Assembly (NCBI RefSeq): GCF_000577245.1 | Contig: NZ_CBYO010000005.1 | Coordinates: forward strand, 248,001-312,000 | DNA: 64,000 bases | DNA from: Paucisalibacillus algeriensis | GTDB taxonomy: Bacteria > Bacillota > Bacilli > Bacillales > Amphibacillaceae | Direction: 5' to 3' | In this document: positions 1-8,365 of the stretch, one piece after another | Layout: the number at the start of each line of letters is the position of its first letter | Numbering within the stretch: position 1 is the stretch's first letter | Made by a program: the position numbers and the translations under genes | Notes under the pieces: model-generated | What the model saw: only the letters and a program-made list of their open reading frames with translations | Database searches by the model: none | What the model was told of the DNA's origin: nothing

Positions 1-259
1 GGGTGGAGCTGGTTACGCAGCAATGTTACTAGGTGCAAAAACATTACAATTTGGTGGCTATGCGTCGGATCATGATGTGAAAATTGCAGAAAAGTTAGCA
101 TATGTATTATCAGGTGGGCGTATTAAGGAAGGAACACTTATCGATGAACAAGTAATGCTTGATTTAGAGCGTGAGGCCTTCCTAAGCTTAATTGCTGAGC
201 CGAAGACACAACAGCGTATGCAACACATGCTATTAAAAGGAAAACCACTGAGAAACTAG
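1..259 (+). CDS. fadN: FadN, 3-hydroxyacyl-CoA dehydrogenase/enoyl-CoA hydratase, C-terminal end (5' truncated by window)
   Basis: Only the last 86 or so codons are present. The reading frame is open from base 2 (GGAGYAAMLLGA) and stops at 259. FadN is the large multifunctional enzyme of fatty-acid beta-oxidation, combining hydratase and NAD-dependent 3-hydroxyacyl-CoA dehydrogenase activities. The identification rests on the C-terminal sequence, including the LSGGRIKEGTLIDEQ stretch, and on fadA and fadE following in the same direction, as in the B. subtilis fadNAE operon. The gap to fadA is 15 bp with a GGGAGGGGG ribosome site. The catalytic parts lie outside the window, so activity cannot be judged. 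Confidence 0.85.
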   Translation, partial: GGAGYAAMLLGAKTLQFGGYASDHDVKIAEKLAYVLSGGRIKEGTLIDEQVMLDLEREAFLSLIAEPKTQQRMQHMLLKGKPLRN

Positions 260-274
260 GGAGGGGGAATTTGA

Positions 275-1450
275 ATGAGAGAAGCAGTTATTGTAGCAGG
301 TGCTAGAACCCCTGTAGGAAAAGCAAATAAAGGATCTTTACGTAACAGTCGTCCAGATGATTTAGCAGCATTAACAATTAAAGAGACGCTAAAGCGTGCT
401 GGCGGATACGATGGAAATATTGATGACGTTATTATTGGTTGTGCAATTCCAGAAGCCGAGCAAGGGATGAATATGGCTCGTAACATTGCTGGTCTAGCTG
501 GACTAAAACATGATGTACCAGGAATTACAATTAATCGTTATTGTTCTTCCGGATTACAGAGTATCGCTTATGCATCTGAACGTATTATGCTTGGTGCAAG
601 TGATACGATCATTGCTGGTGGTGCTGAATCTATGAGTCTAGTACCAATGCCAGGTCACGTCATTAAACCGAACCCTACACTAGTAGCAGATGCACCAGGT
701 TATTACATGGGGATGGGGCATACAGCAGAAGAAGTAGCAAATCGTTTCGGTATCTCTCGAGAAGACCAAGATGCGTTCGCCGTGCAAAGTCATGAGAGAG
801 CGGCCCTTGCAATTGCAGAAGGTAGATTCGTAGATGAAATCGTTCCAGTAGAAATTACAGAACGCTTTATTGGGAAAAACAACAAAGTGGAAGAAAAATC
901 CTTCCTTTTTGATACCGATGAGGGTGTAAGAGCAGGAACAACCATAGATATACTTGCAAAACTACGTCCAGCATTCCATGTAAAAGGTTCTGTTACAGCT
1001 GGTAACTCATCCCAAATGAGTGATGGTGCTGCTTCAGTTCTAGTAATGGATCGAGAAAAGGCCGAATCAGAAGGACTTAAACCATTAGTAAAATTCCGTT
1101 CCTTTGCAGTGGCTGGGGTTGAGCCCGAAATAATGGGCGTTGGACCAGTAAAAGCCATTCCAAAAGCATTAGAAATTGCTGGATTAACTCTATCTGACAT
1201 CGGACTATTCGAACTAAACGAAGCATTTGCATCCCAATCCGTTCGCGTTATCCAGGCCCTAGACTTAGATACAAATATCGTAAACGTAAACGGTGGAGCA
1301 ATCGCGCTAGGCCACCCACTAGGGATGACCGGAACAAAACTAACTCTAAGCCTAGCCTACGAAATGAAACGTCGTAATACCCAATTCGGAGTCGTAACCA
1401 TGTGCATCGGCGGTGGAATGGGAGCGGCCGGAGTATTCGAACTTCTGTAA
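275..1450 (+). CDS. fadA: FadA, acetyl-CoA C-acyltransferase (3-ketoacyl-CoA thiolase)
   Basis: A 391-residue thiolase that cleaves 3-ketoacyl-CoA with CoA to give acetyl-CoA and a shortened acyl-CoA, the last step of the beta-oxidation cycle. The catalytic residues are visible: nucleophile Cys90 in NRYCSSG, His347 in ALGHPLG and Cys377 in CIGGGMG. The length is that of the full family. The ATG lies 7 bp behind a strong GGGAGGGGG site, and the gene is cotranscribed with fadN. Fatty-acid degradation operons of this type are usually controlled by FadR and CcpA in bacilli, but I did not find a convincing operator here because the operon promoter is outside the window. Confidence 0.95.
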   Translation: MREAVIVAGARTPVGKANKGSLRNSRPDDLAALTIKETLKRAGGYDGNIDDVIIGCAIPEAEQGMNMARNIAGLAGLKHDVPGITINRYCSSGLQSIAYASERIMLGASDTIIAGGAESMSLVPMPGHVIKPNPTLVADAPGYYMGMGHTAEEVANRFGISREDQDAFAVQSHERAALAIAEGRFVDEIVPVEITERFIGKNNKVEEKSFLFDTDEGVRAGTTIDILAKLRPAFHVKGSVTAGNSSQMSDGAASVLVMDREKAESEGLKPLVKFRSFAVAGVEPEIMGVGPVKAIPKALEIAGLTLSDIGLFELNEAFASQSVRVIQALDLDTNIVNVNGGAIALGHPLGMTGTKLTLSLAYEMKRRNTQFGVVTMCIGGGMGAAGVFELL

Positions 1451-1532
1451 GTAAGCTAGTAGTTTTATTAATCATTGAATGTTTATTAATAATAGTTGAA
1501 GTTTAGTAAAACTTGGTATTTACATTGAGTGG

Positions 1533-1607
1533 CCCGAATACACGGAGCCTCCTGCGGTAGGCTCACCAGCCGCCCGCGGCAAGGGGCAGAAGCGGAGTGT
1601 ATTCGGG
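1533..1607. repeat. GC-rich intergenic repeat with inverted arms (copy 1)
   Basis: Between fadA and fadE lies a GC-rich block that stands out from its AT-rich surroundings. It begins with CCCGAATACAC and ends with the exact reverse complement GTGTATTCGGG. Inside is a core reading CTCCTGCGG, then CACCAGCCGCCCGCGGCAAGG. The same core occurs at 60031-60051 inside a longer element with different arms. It can fold into one long hairpin. It splits fadA and fadE by about 220 bp, so fadE expression could be changed by it. Confidence 0.8.
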
Positions 1608-1668
1608 ACGCGGTCATGGTAAGTAAGATTTTTTTAAAAAACAAACTTAAAAGAGAGGATGTTAACAA

Positions 1669-3453
1669 ATGAGTGAAACAAAAGAAAAATTATTCAAAGG
1701 CGGATCCTTCTTAGTGGAAGACCTCACAGGTGAAGACATCATCACACCAGAAGACTTCACAGACGAACACAAAATGATTGCCAAAACAACAGAAGACTTC
1801 GTAGTAGGAGAAGTACTACCAGTAGCCGAAAAACTAGAAAACCATGAATTCGAACATTCTGTAGATCTATTGAAAAAAGCAGGAGAACTAGGACTACTAG
1901 GTGCAGACGTACCAGAAGAATACGGTGGGCTTGCACTAGATAAAATTAGCTCTTCTCTAATCACAGAAAAATTCGCACGTGCTGGAGGATTCTCCATCAC
2001 TCACGGAGCCCATGTAGGAATTGGATCCCTTCCAATCGTATTCTTCGGAAATGAGGAACAAAAAGCAAAATATTTACCAAAACTAGCAACAGGTGAACTT
2101 ATCGCAGCGTATGCCCTAACAGAGCCGGGTTCTGGTTCGGATGCATTAGGAGCAAAAACAACTGCAAGATTAAATGAAGCAGGAACTCACTATATCTTAA
2201 ATGGAGAAAAACAGTGGATTACGAACTCTGCATTTGCAGATGTATTTGTAGTTTATGCAAAAATCGATGGAGAGCATTTCTCAGCATTTATAGTTGAACG
2301 CGACTTCCCTGGAGTTTCAACTGGGCCGGAAGAAAAGAAAATGGGAATCAAATCGTCTTCTACTCGTACTTTAATTCTAGAAGATGCAAATGTTCCAGTA
2401 GAAAACCTGCTTGGTGAAAAAGGTCGCGGACATATTATTGCATTTAACATATTAAACGTAGGTCGATATAAGCTTGCCATTGGTGGTGTAGGAGGGGCAA
2501 AACGAGCTCTTGAAGTTGCTACACAGTATGTAAACCAGCGTAAACAATTCAATACACCAATTTCAAAATTCTCACTAACCCAAGAAAAGATTGCAACAAT
2601 TGCATCTAAAATTTATGCAAACGAAAGTGCTGTTTATCGTACAGTAGGATTATTCGAACAACGCATGGGTTCATTAACTGATGAACAATTGAAGGATGGT
2701 CGGGAGATTGCTCGTGCAATTGCTGAATACCAGATTGAGTGCTCTATGAATAAATATATGGCTACTGAATTACTTGATCATGCTGCTGATGAAGCAGTAC
2801 AAATGCATGGTGGATATGGCTTTATGCAAGAGTATGAAGTGGAACGTATTTATCGTGACTCTCGTATTAACCGTATCTTTGAAGGTACGAACGAAATTAA
2901 CCGTCTACTAGTTCCAGGTACATTGTTGAAGAAGGCAATGAAAGGTGACCTACCTTTATTCCAAAAAGCTATGAGTCTTCAAGAAGAACTAATGATGATG
3001 ATGCCAGAAGAACCAGGTACAGAGCCTCTTGAACAAGAAAAGTACCTATTAAGAAATGCTAAGAAAATTGTATTACTTGGGGCTGGCTTAGCAGCTCAAA
3101 AATACATGCAAAAGATTGAAAAAGAACAAGAAATACTGGTAAACCTTGCTGACATGGTTGCAGAAGTTTACAACATGGAAAGTGCAATTCTACGTACTGA
3201 AAAAGCAATTAGTGCAACTGGTGCAGAGAAGAACAAGCAGAAGCTTCTTTATACACAAGTTTATGTACAAGAAGCATTCAACCGTATTGAAGCGGACGCG
3301 AAAGAAACACTTATCGCTGTTGAAGAAGGCGATACATTACGGATGATGCTATCATCACTACGTAAGTTAACTCGTCACACTCCTACAAATGTAATCGCGA
3401 AAAAGCGTGAAATTGCAGCTGGTGTTATTGAAACAGAAAAGTATACAGTTTAA
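1669..3453 (+). CDS. fadE: FadE, acyl-CoA dehydrogenase
   Basis: A 594-residue acyl-CoA dehydrogenase, longer than the 380-residue minimum because it carries the C-terminal extension of about 170 residues seen in FadE/YusJ-type and VLCAD-like enzymes. It uses FAD to desaturate acyl-CoA at the first step of beta-oxidation. Visible signatures are [12 protein letters not shown] (flavin and substrate contact), QMHGGYGF and the end motif [13 protein letters not shown] with the conserved Glu. The start ATG follows AGAGAGGATGTTAACAA. Third gene of the fad group, but separated from fadA by a GC-rich repeat. A hairpin terminator follows. Confidence 0.93.
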   Translation: MSETKEKLFKGGSFLVEDLTGEDIITPEDFTDEHKMIAKTTEDFVVGEVLPVAEKLENHEFEHSVDLLKKAGELGLLGADVPEEYGGLALDKISSSLITEKFARAGGFSITHGAHVGIGSLPIVFFGNEEQKAKYLPKLATGELIAAYALTEPGSGSDALGAKTTARLNEAGTHYILNGEKQWITNSAFADVFVVYAKIDGEHFSAFIVERDFPGVSTGPEEKKMGIKSSSTRTLILEDANVPVENLLGEKGRGHIIAFNILNVGRYKLAIGGVGGAKRALEVATQYVNQRKQFNTPISKFSLTQEKIATIASKIYANESAVYRTVGLFEQRMGSLTDEQLKDGREIARAIAEYQIECSMNKYMATELLDHAADEAVQMHGGYGFMQEYEVERIYRDSRINRIFEGTNEINRLLVPGTLLKKAMKGDLPLFQKAMSLQEELMMMMPEEPGTEPLEQEKYLLRNAKKIVLLGAGLAAQKYMQKIEKEQEILVNLADMVAEVYNMESAILRTEKAISATGAEKNKQKLLYTQVYVQEAFNRIEADAKETLIAVEEGDTLRMMLSSLRKLTRHTPTNVIAKKREIAAGVIETEKYTV

Positions 3454-3470
3454 TAAACTAACCGTAAAGG

Positions 3471-3500
3471 GAGGTTGGATCAATAGTCCAACCTTCTTTA
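3471..3500 (+). terminator. Terminator after fadE
   Basis: Inverted repeat AGGTTGGA, 7-nt loop, TCCAACCT, followed by TCTTTATT. It lies 18 bp after the fadE stop and closes the fad operon. Confidence 0.75.
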
Positions 3501-3511
3501 TTAGATTATTA

Positions 3512-3949
3512 TCATTTAAGTGATTCAGCCATTGCCTTTAACATAGTGCTTCAAGCTTGTTCTGATTGCTCTATTTATGAAATCCACTCAGGATGAAGCT
3601 CATGAGCTAATGTTTGCTCACATCCATTTTCCAATAGGACAATGTCAATTATGACATGGTCAAATTCAGGTGCAACCTCGGTATCCCACAAGTAAATAAT
3701 AGGTGGTTTGAAGGGGCTTAACGCTATAAATTCTCCTCGATGTTCAACTTTATTTGCTTCCCGAATATCTACAAAAGAATAACCCTTCCAACCCTTGTAT
3801 CCATTTTAGCACGCATTATATTACTATTTGAAAACATCCATTCCATAACTTTTTCAGGATTAATCCATGCATCATAAAACACTTTTTATAGAATTATTAA
3901 ATTGATAGGTAACTATTGATTTTCCTGTTTGATTGTTACTATTAGTCAG
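3512..3949 (-). pseudogene. Decayed SRPBCC/AHSA1-family gene
   Basis: Reading the minus strand gives pieces of a START-like SRPBCC (AHSA1) protein in more than one frame. First comes TGKSIVTYQFNNSIKSV, then after a shift FYDAWINPEKVMEWMF, which is the family motif VxxAWxxPExxxxWM. After another shift comes GWKGYSFVDI through LAHELHPEWIS. The end contains two in-frame stops exactly where the family has Tyr and Trp: EWIS*IEQSEQA*STMLKAMAESLK. The probable original start is now CTG. I see at least two frameshifts and two nonsense codons, so this is a dead gene. It lies just downstream of the VanZ-like gene on the same strand. Confidence 0.8.
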
Positions 3950-4497
3950 CTCCTACTCTTTATCATATTCTGAAAAAGCTTATGAAAAATGAGCCAGAAA
4001 ACAAATCCGGATAACACACCAACTGTATTTAATAGTAAATCGTCTACATCAAAGCTTCTAGAGACCACACCATTTATGGATAAGATTAACTGCATCGTCT
4101 CAATAAATAGTGTACTACAAAAGCCGATAAAAAGTATTTTCATAAAAGTTATCTTTGTTAACAAAAGAGGTGCGAAAATACCAATGGGCATAAATACTAC
4201 TACATTACCAAGTAAGTTGATTATTTGAAGGGTAACATTTCCATGATAGTTTAAGTATAGGTCAATCGTTTGAAAAGGAATTAGATTTATAGATATTGTA
4301 TTTGAGGGTGCGGAAGCGGTGGGGAATAACGTTAGATAAAGTAGACTTTCCGCATAAGTGATTAATACAATAAAAGTTATCTCTCTACTTACTCTTATGT
4401 CTAAATTTTTGTTTTTTATATATAATATTCTTATTGGTACATAGCAAACTAGTGTAATAAAAATTATAAAGATAGGAATGTCATTAATATACTTCAT
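3946..4497 (-). CDS. VanZ-like membrane protein
   Basis: A 183-residue integral membrane protein with about five hydrophobic segments. The order is an N-terminal helix, a helix around residues 43-62, a helix after a LIPFQTIDLYL loop, and two more helices near the C terminus. The motif NLIPFQTI followed by NLLGNVVVFMPIG and later DVDDLLLNTVG matches the VanZ-like family, named after the teicoplanin-resistance protein. The biochemical role of most chromosomal members is unknown. The start ATG is preceded by AGAGGAGAAAAT. It is a single gene on the minus strand between a pseudogene and yusI and has no resistance cluster around it, so I would not infer glycopeptide resistance. Confidence 0.85.
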   Translation of the reverse strand: MKYINDIPIFIIFITLVCYVPIRILYIKNKNLDIRVSREITFIVLITYAESLLYLTLFPTASAPSNTISINLIPFQTIDLYLNYHGNVTLQIINLLGNVVVFMPIGIFAPLLLTKITFMKILFIGFCSTLFIETMQLILSINGVVSRSFDVDDLLLNTVGVLSGFVFWLIFHKLFQNMIKSRS

Positions 4498-4667
4498 ATT
4501 TTCTCCTCTATATTAGATATAATAATAGTATAAAAGACTTTTTATATATTCAGCAAGAGGAGAATAACAAAGGGTAACAATTCATTCGTTATTTCGACAT
4601 ATTGTTACACCACTCTTATCATTCCATACAAAACATGGTAAAATAGCTTTGAAAAGGAGGGGTTACA

Positions 4668-5027
4668 TTGGAGCTAACATTTTACTGGTATCCCAACTGC
4701 GGGACATGCAAAAATGCGAAGAAATGGTTCGATGAGCATAACATTAATTATAAGAGCATACATATTGTGGAAGAAACACCTTCAAAGGAAGAGCTACTAA
4801 CACTAATCGAAAAAAGTGGGCTACCTGCAAAAAAATTCTTTAATACAAGTGGAAAAAAGTATCGTGAATTTAATATTAAGGAAAAGATTTCAAATGCATC
4901 AACGGAAGAAATGGCGGAAATTTTAGCCTCTGACGGTATGTTGATTAAGCGACCAATTGTTTCAGATGGTGAACGTGTAACAGTGGGTTTTAAGGAAGAA
5001 GAATTTCAAACGAAATGGTCGAAATAA
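4668..5027 (+). CDS. yusI: ArsC/Spx-family protein YusI
   Basis: A 119-residue thioredoxin-fold protein of the ArsC/Spx family. A CxxC pair (Cys11, Cys14) sits in YPNCGTCKNAKKW at the N terminus, the usual position of the redox or metal site. The conserved RPIV segment near the C terminus is present. It lacks features proving arsenate reductase activity, and YusI-type members are of unknown function. TTG start preceded by AAAAGGAGGGG. The position between the fad operon and gcvH is the same as in B. subtilis, which supports the name. A plausible promoter is TTATCA at 4617 with TAAAAT 17 bp further on. Confidence 0.88.
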   Translation: MELTFYWYPNCGTCKNAKKWFDEHNINYKSIHIVEETPSKEELLTLIEKSGLPAKKFFNTSGKKYREFNIKEKISNASTEEMAEILASDGMLIKRPIVSDGERVTVGFKEEEFQTKWSK

Positions 5028-5102
5028 TAAGTAGTAAAACTAGCGAAAAAACAGGTTAGCTAGTATAGTGAAGATATAATCAATTTTTCGGAGGGATATT
5101 TA

Positions 5103-5486
5103 ATGAGCTTGCCAAACGGTCTATTATATTCAAAAGAGCATGAATGGGTAAAAAAAGAAGGAAACACTGTTCGTATCGGTATTACAGATTTTGCACAAGA
5201 TGAACTAGGTGATATCGTATTTGTTGAGCTTCCAGAGGTTGGAGATGAAATCTCTGTTGATGAGCCTTTTGGAAGTGTAGAATCTGTTAAAACAGTGTCT
5301 GAATTATATGCACCAATTAGTGGGAAAGTTGTCGAAGTTAATTCGGATCTAGAGGATAGTCCTGAGCTTGTTAATGAGTCTCCTTATGAAAACGCATGGA
5401 TGATTGTTGTTGAACTTAGCAATGAATCTGAATTAGATGAGCTATTATCACCAGAAGCATATAAAGAACTAATTGAGCAAGACTAA
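5103..5486 (+). CDS. gcvH: GcvH, glycine cleavage system H protein
   Basis: A 127-residue lipoyl carrier protein that shuttles the aminomethyl group between the P, T and L proteins of glycine cleavage. In bacilli it is also the entry point for protein lipoylation. The lipoylated lysine is Lys63 in [15 protein letters not shown], and the N-terminal YSKEHEWV motif is typical. The length is that of the family. Start ATG after CGGAGGGATATTTA. No glycine riboswitch is present upstream, as expected for a gcvH that stands apart from gcvT and gcvP. A clear terminator follows. Confidence 0.96.
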   Translation: MSLPNGLLYSKEHEWVKKEGNTVRIGITDFAQDELGDIVFVELPEVGDEISVDEPFGSVESVKTVSELYAPISGKVVEVNSDLEDSPELVNESPYENAWMIVVELSNESELDELLSPEAYKELIEQD

Positions 5487-5503
5487 TTCTATATTGCATC
5501 TTA

Positions 5504-5550
5504 CACTGACTTTTTTCCTGGTCTTAAGGAAGAGAGTCAGTTTTAATTTC
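5504..5550 (+). terminator. Terminator after gcvH
   Basis: ACTGACTTTTTTCC pairs with GGAAGAGAGTCAGT across an 8-nt loop and is followed by TTTAATTT. Confidence 0.8.
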
Positions 5551-5617
5551 AAAGATGTCTATCTTCAGATGCACTAAATGGCGCCTTGCACGCTTTTCTA
5601 GTAGAGGGGGATCTATC

Positions 5618-5974
5618 ATGAATTCACATCAATTTGACCGATTTATTATAGTTGAAGGACTATCAGATAAAAGGCAGCTTGAGAAAGTAATTGAGGATCA
5701 AGTTACGATTATTTGTACGAATGGAACCTTTGATATAGAGCATTTTGATGAAATGCTAGAAACCTATCGATTAGATGAAAGAGATGTATATATTTTTGTT
5801 GATGAAGATAAATCAGGGTTGAAGCTTAGAAAGCAACTGTCACTAGAATTACCACATGCAGAGCATATTTATGTTAGTAGTGAATACCGCGAGGTTGCGG
5901 CAACCCCAGAACGAGTATTGGCTATGCTTCTACTTGGTAAGCATATTGCAGTCAATCCACATTATTTAGTTTAG
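5618..5974 (+). CDS. yusF: Toprim-domain protein YusF
   Basis: A 118-residue protein made almost wholly of a Toprim domain, the metal-binding fold of primases, topoisomerases and RNase M5. The acidic residues are visible: the Glu in FIIVEGLSD near the N terminus and the pair in IFVDEDKSG. I placed the start at the ATG behind AGAGGGGGATCTATC rather than an upstream in-frame ATG that lacks a ribosome site. The gene lies between gcvH and yusE as in B. subtilis. Function is unknown. The short length suggests a nucleic-acid phosphotransfer or nuclease role like RNase M5, but that is inference. Confidence 0.88.
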   Translation: MNSHQFDRFIIVEGLSDKRQLEKVIEDQVTIICTNGTFDIEHFDEMLETYRLDERDVYIFVDEDKSGLKLRKQLSLELPHAEHIYVSSEYREVAATPERVLAMLLLGKHIAVNPHYLV

Positions 5975-5994
5975 CTTACAAGTAGGTGATTTTT

Positions 5995-6312
5995 TTGAAG
6001 GAATTTATTCAGGAAACTCTAGATGAGAAAGACATTTTACTATATATTTATACGCCATTTTGTGGAACCTGCCATCTGGCAAGGACAATGTTGGAAAAGA
6101 TAGAAAGTGTACATCAAGCGGATATTTTTTATGAAATGAATGCATCGTTGTTTCCTGAATTTATGCAGGAAAACAAAATAGAAAGTGTGCCATGTCTATT
6201 AATTAAGAAAGATAATCAAATTCATGAAAGAATTTATGCATTTCATTCTATCCCAAATATTTATAGTTATCTAATAGAATATCAACCCGACTTATTTAAA
6301 GAAAAAAATTAA
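5995..6312 (+). CDS. yusE: Thioredoxin-like protein YusE
   Basis: A 105-residue thioredoxin-fold protein with the redox motif FCGTCHLA near residue 25 and the cis-proline region ESVPCLLI, where the residue after Pro is itself a Cys. I prefer the TTG at 5995 because AGTAGGTGA is correctly spaced to it. A GTG at 5986 in the same frame is inside that ribosome site. It starts 20 bp after yusF and is probably cotranscribed with it. Substrate unknown. The neighbour order matches the B. subtilis yus block, although yusD is absent here. Confidence 0.85.
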   Translation: MKEFIQETLDEKDILLYIYTPFCGTCHLARTMLEKIESVHQADIFYEMNASLFPEFMQENKIESVPCLLIKKDNQIHERIYAFHSIPNIYSYLIEYQPDLFKEKN

Positions 6313-6330
6313 AAAAATTCTTTTATAGTG

Positions 6331-6359
6331 TTGACACAATTTTACTCTGGTGCTATAGT
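6331..6359 (+). promoter_or_regulatory. SigA-type promoter of metNPQ leader
   Basis: TTGACA at 6331 and TATAGT at 6354 with a 17-bp spacer. Transcription would start about 25 bp before the S-box. Confidence 0.75.
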
Positions 6360-6390
6360 TAGTTTTATCGAAAATTAAATAAAAGATTAA

Positions 6391-6567
6391 TCTCTTATCC
6401 AGAGCGGTGGAGGGAAAGGCCCTATGAAACCGCGGCAACCTTCAAACATTCGTGTTTGAAAAAGGTGCTAAGTCCTACAAAGCAATTGCTTTGAAAGATG
6501 AGAGAACGTGAAGATCTAATATATATTTATTACGTCTTTCTGTTCTCTTACAGAAAGGCGTTTTTTG
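6391..6567 (+). ncRNA. SAM (S-box) riboswitch with terminator, metNPQ leader
   Basis: The leader contains the hallmark S-box blocks in order: CTTATCCAGAGCGGTGGAGGGA, then GGCCCTATGAAACCGCGGCAACC, a variable hairpin, GGTGCTAAGTCCTACAAAG, and GATGAGAGA closing the first stem. An intrinsic terminator follows (CGTCTTTCTGT paired with ACAGAAAGGCG, then TTTTTTG). In this class, S-adenosylmethionine binding favours the terminator, so the methionine importer is made only when SAM is low. The core ends near 6505 and the terminator is at 6533-6567. Confidence 0.96.
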
Positions 6568-6652
6568 TTTGTAAATAATTAACTAGTTTTCAAAAAGTTT
6601 AGCGAATGTGGGTTTGCGATTAGTACATCATAGAAATAGGAGGGATGTTCTG

Positions 6653-7675
6653 GTGATAACCATTGAGGGACTGACGAAAAAATTCCGTTTAAATCATAAA
6701 CAAGTTACTGCAGTTGATGATTTAAACTTAACCATACAAGATGGCGAAATTTTTGGGGTAATTGGCTACAGTGGTGCAGGAAAAAGTACGCTAATTAGAC
6801 TAATAAACCGATTGGAAGAACCAACGTCAGGTAAAATAACGATCGGTGACCAGGAAATAACCGCATTAAATAAAAATAAGCTTCGAATTGCTAGGCAAAA
6901 TATAGGAATGATATTTCAGCATTTTAACTTGCTTTGGTCAAGAACGGTGAGTGAAAATATAGCTTTTCCGTTAGAAATTGCTGGAGTACCTATAGAGGAA
7001 AGGGAACAAAGAGTAAATGAATTGATTGAACTTGTCGGACTTTCTGGTAGAGAAAATGCTTATCCATCTCAATTGAGTGGAGGGCAAAAACAGCGTGTTG
7101 GTATAGCAAGAGCATTAGCAAATAACCCAAAAGTATTACTTTGTGATGAGGCAACATCTGCTTTAGATCCCGAGACTACAAATTCTATATTGGATTTATT
7201 AGTAGATATCAATGAAAGACTTGGGTTAACCATTATACTTATTACTCATGAAATGCACGTTATCCGGAAGATTTGTAATCGAGTTGCGGTTATGGAAAAT
7301 GGTAATATTGTAGAGCAGGGCGATGTTATTGATGTTTTCTTAAAACCAAAACAACCTGTTACAAAGAAATTTGTAGAACAAGTAATGGGAAATCAAGACG
7401 GGGATTTGGACCAACTTATAGAGGATTATCCTAGTGGAGAACTTGTTCGATTACATTTTGTCGGTGAAACTACAAATCAAGCATTAATAAGTAAAATATC
7501 CAGAGAATATAAGATTGAAGTTAATATTCTTCAAGGTAAAATTACCCAAACTAAGCTTGGTGCTTATGGAACACTAGTGGTGCAAATTATTGGAGAACAA
7601 AATGAGGTAAATAATACGATTCAATTTATAAAAGAGAAAACCTCAGTGGAAGTGGAGGTTTTAGCTAATGCTTAA
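6653..7675 (+). CDS. metN: MetN, methionine ABC transporter ATP-binding protein
   Basis: ATPase subunit (340 residues) of the D/L-methionine importer MetNPQ. Walker A is GYSGAGKST (about residues 39-47), the signature is LSGGQKQR and Walker B is VLLCDEATSALD. The last 80 or so residues form the NIL domain, which in MetN proteins binds methionine and shuts the transporter down. I chose the GTG at 6653 behind AGGAGGGATG; upstream in-frame codons lack a ribosome site. First gene of the S-box operon. It overlaps metP by 8 bp. Confidence 0.95.
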   Translation: MITIEGLTKKFRLNHKQVTAVDDLNLTIQDGEIFGVIGYSGAGKSTLIRLINRLEEPTSGKITIGDQEITALNKNKLRIARQNIGMIFQHFNLLWSRTVSENIAFPLEIAGVPIEEREQRVNELIELVGLSGRENAYPSQLSGGQKQRVGIARALANNPKVLLCDEATSALDPETTNSILDLLVDINERLGLTIILITHEMHVIRKICNRVAVMENGNIVEQGDVIDVFLKPKQPVTKKFVEQVMGNQDGDLDQLIEDYPSGELVRLHFVGETTNQALISKISREYKIEVNILQGKITQTKLGAYGTLVVQIIGEQNEVNNTIQFIKEKTSVEVEVLANA

Positions 7676-8336
7676 GGAGTTATTTCCTAATGTAGTGATA
7701 GAAGATTTATTAGTAGCAACTGGTGAAACATTTTATATGACGTTACTTGCAATGGTAGGAACTGTTATTTTCGGTGTATTACTAGGACTTTTACTTTATT
7801 TAACTTCTAATGGCGGCCTTTGGGAAAATAAGGGATTGAATATACTCGTAGCCACCATTGTTAATATTTTCAGAGCAATTCCCTTTATCATATTAATTCT
7901 ACTATTGATTCCATTTACAACTTTCTTAATGGGTACATTTAGAGGCTCAAATGCCGCACTCCCAGCATTAATTATAGGTGCAGCACCGTTTTATGCAAGG
8001 TTAGTAGAAATAGGATTACGTGAAGTGGATAAGGGAGTAATCGAAGCTGCACAATCAATGGGAGCAAAAGCCAAAACAATTATATTTAAAGTATTATTGC
8101 CTGAATCGATGCCAGCACTTGTTTCAGGAGCAACAGTTACGGCAATCGCCCTAATAGGATCGACGGCAGTGGCAGGAGTTATTGGTGCTGGTGGACTAGG
8201 TGACTTTGCCTATTATCACGGATTTGTAAGACGTGATTTCGATGTTGTATTTGTTTGTACTGTATTAATCATTATTATTGTTTTCATTTTCCAATTCCTT
8301 GGTGACTTGATTACTAAGAAATTGGATAAAAGATAA
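7668..8336 (+). CDS. metP: MetP (MetI), methionine ABC transporter permease
   Basis: A 222-residue membrane permease with five predicted transmembrane segments. The coupling-helix motif is EAAQSMGAKAKTIIFKVLLPESMP, split here as EAAQSMGAKAK and VLLPESMPALV. It forms the methionine channel and docks MetN. The start ATG overlaps the end of metN, which indicates translational coupling. The length is typical for the family, and the RAIPFIILI and GAGGLGDFAYYHGF segments are characteristic of D-methionine permeases. Confidence 0.95.
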   Translation: MLKELFPNVVIEDLLVATGETFYMTLLAMVGTVIFGVLLGLLLYLTSNGGLWENKGLNILVATIVNIFRAIPFIILILLLIPFTTFLMGTFRGSNAALPALIIGAAPFYARLVEIGLREVDKGVIEAAQSMGAKAKTIIFKVLLPESMPALVSGATVTAIALIGSTAVAGVIGAGGLGDFAYYHGFVRRDFDVVFVCTVLIIIIVFIFQFLGDLITKKLDKR

Positions 8337-8365
8337 AAGAACTTAAACATAAGGGAGATTAAAAA

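Noticed and set aside
790-1200. Minus-strand frame of 136 codons inside fadA
   Set aside because: Antisense shadow of an obvious thiolase; no motifs and no ribosome site.
3946-4497. Glycopeptide resistance gene
   Set aside because: VanZ-like proteins are common in chromosomes without vanHAX; no resistance genes are adjacent.
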